Positions 12,195 through 12,590 of a DNA stretch of 12,590 nt are shown here, piece by piece (the first letter of the stretch is position 1; each line of letters begins with the position of its first letter). The notes beneath the pieces were generated by a model that did not search any database, had not been told where the DNA came from, and was given only the letters and a program-made list of their open reading frames with translations. A program made the translations under genes and the position numbers. Source of the stretch: SCQX01 sp035720945 (GTDB taxonomy: Bacteria > Pseudomonadota > Gammaproteobacteria > Burkholderiales > Burkholderiaceae_B); assembly GCA_035720945.1 (NCBI GenBank), contig DASTNK010000064.1, positions 1-12,590 of the forward strand. Reading direction: 5' to 3'.

Positions 12195-12590
12195 ATGAAA
12201 TTTAATAATTCATTGATAAATATAAAAAAAATCATATTTTTTTCCTGCATCTTATGGATTGGCGCGATGGCCTCCGCCCACGCTGCCGTGCCGGATGGCT
12301 GGTGGACGGATATCGCGAACAACCGGGTTTCCGACATTGAGGGGATGCTTCTGCAAGGCGCCAACCCGAATGCGATCGACCCGCATGGCGACCCGTCCAT
12401 CATGTTCGCCGTGCGGCGCAAGGCCTGGGATGTGTTCGATGCCCTGGCGGCCGACCCGCAGACCAATGTGAACCTTGCCAATCGCCTTGATGAAACGCCG
12501 CTGATGTATCTGGCGATCGTGGGGCAGACCGCCCGCGCACGGACGCTGATCCAGCGTGGCGCCAAAGTCAACCGTCTGGGTTGGACCCCG
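12195..12590 (+). CDS. exported ankyrin-repeat protein, N-terminal part (cut by window end)
   Basis: The frame is open for 132 codons to the window edge, so the C-terminus is missing. The product begins with a clear Sec signal peptide: a basic start (KK at 11-12), a hydrophobic core from IIFFSCILWIGAM, and a likely cleavage after ASAHA at residue 30. The mature part has ankyrin-like helices and turns: DIEGMLLQGANPNAIDPHG, then NLANRLDETPLMYLAIVG, then ARTLIQRGAKVNRLGWTP. LLQGANPNAID, DETPLMYLAI and LIQRGAKVNRLGWTP are the repeat-consensus pieces. The protein is thus probably periplasmic or exported, and ankyrin repeats usually bind other proteins. Codons for the signal peptide are very AT-rich and contain A8 and T7 tracts, while the mature part returns to the GC-rich pattern. 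The ATG at 12195 is preferred because it gives the complete signal peptide. The specific partner is unknown. Confidence 0.82.
   Translation, partial: MKFNNSLINIKKIIFFSCILWIGAMASAHAAVPDGWWTDIANNRVSDIEGMLLQGANPNAIDPHGDPSIMFAVRRKAWDVFDALAADPQTNVNLANRLDETPLMYLAIVGQTARARTLIQRGAKVNRLGWTP

Overview
The window is a GC-rich stretch from a beta-proteobacterium. The gene content and protein wording (SmpB, MltG-Tmk-HolB-TatD, RatA-RnfH) point to Burkholderiales, probably Alcaligenaceae near Bordetella, Castellaniella or Pusillimonas. This placement is judged from remembered family sequences, not from a search. Almost every base is assigned to compact housekeeping and catabolic genes. No CRISPR array, transposase, phage gene, tRNA or rRNA is visible.

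Layout: (1) 1-2389, plus strand: the C-terminal end of a type II NADH dehydrogenase, an O6-alkylguanine-DNA methyltransferase with an unusual insert (ogt), and an NfeD-like membrane protein followed by a QmcA-type SPFH/stomatin protein. (2) 2460-3863: smpB on the minus strand, divergent from ratA-rnfH on the plus strand. A degenerate TATGTG minisatellite lies in the intergenic region between them. (3) 4082-7346, plus strand: a three-gene valine/isobutyrate catabolic cluster made of an isobutyryl-CoA dehydrogenase-like ACAD, a 3-hydroxyisobutyryl-CoA hydrolase-like crotonase and a 3-hydroxyisobutyrate dehydrogenase (mmsB). (4) 7375-8430, minus strand: ygfZ, convergent with mmsB and ending in a hairpin terminator that overlaps its own stop codon. 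(5) 8543-12091, plus strand: mltG-tmk-holB, tightly overlapped, then tatD after a short GC-rich hairpin. (6) 12195-12590: the start of an exported ankyrin-repeat protein, cut by the window end and preceded by a sharply AT-rich patch.

The genes work as several known modules: DNA alkyl-lesion repair, membrane microdomain maintenance (NfeD/SPFH), ribosome rescue (SmpB), valine breakdown (ACAD to hydrolase to dehydrogenase, with the hydratase step not encoded here), Fe-S maintenance (YgfZ), and cell wall/DNA synthesis (MltG, Tmk, HolB). I did not find a convincing new multi-gene system. The most interesting signals are the minisatellite beside a consensus -35 box upstream of smpB, the AT-rich patch with A8/T7 tracts in the signal-peptide codons of the ankyrin gene, and the inserted and locally abnormal Ogt sequence.
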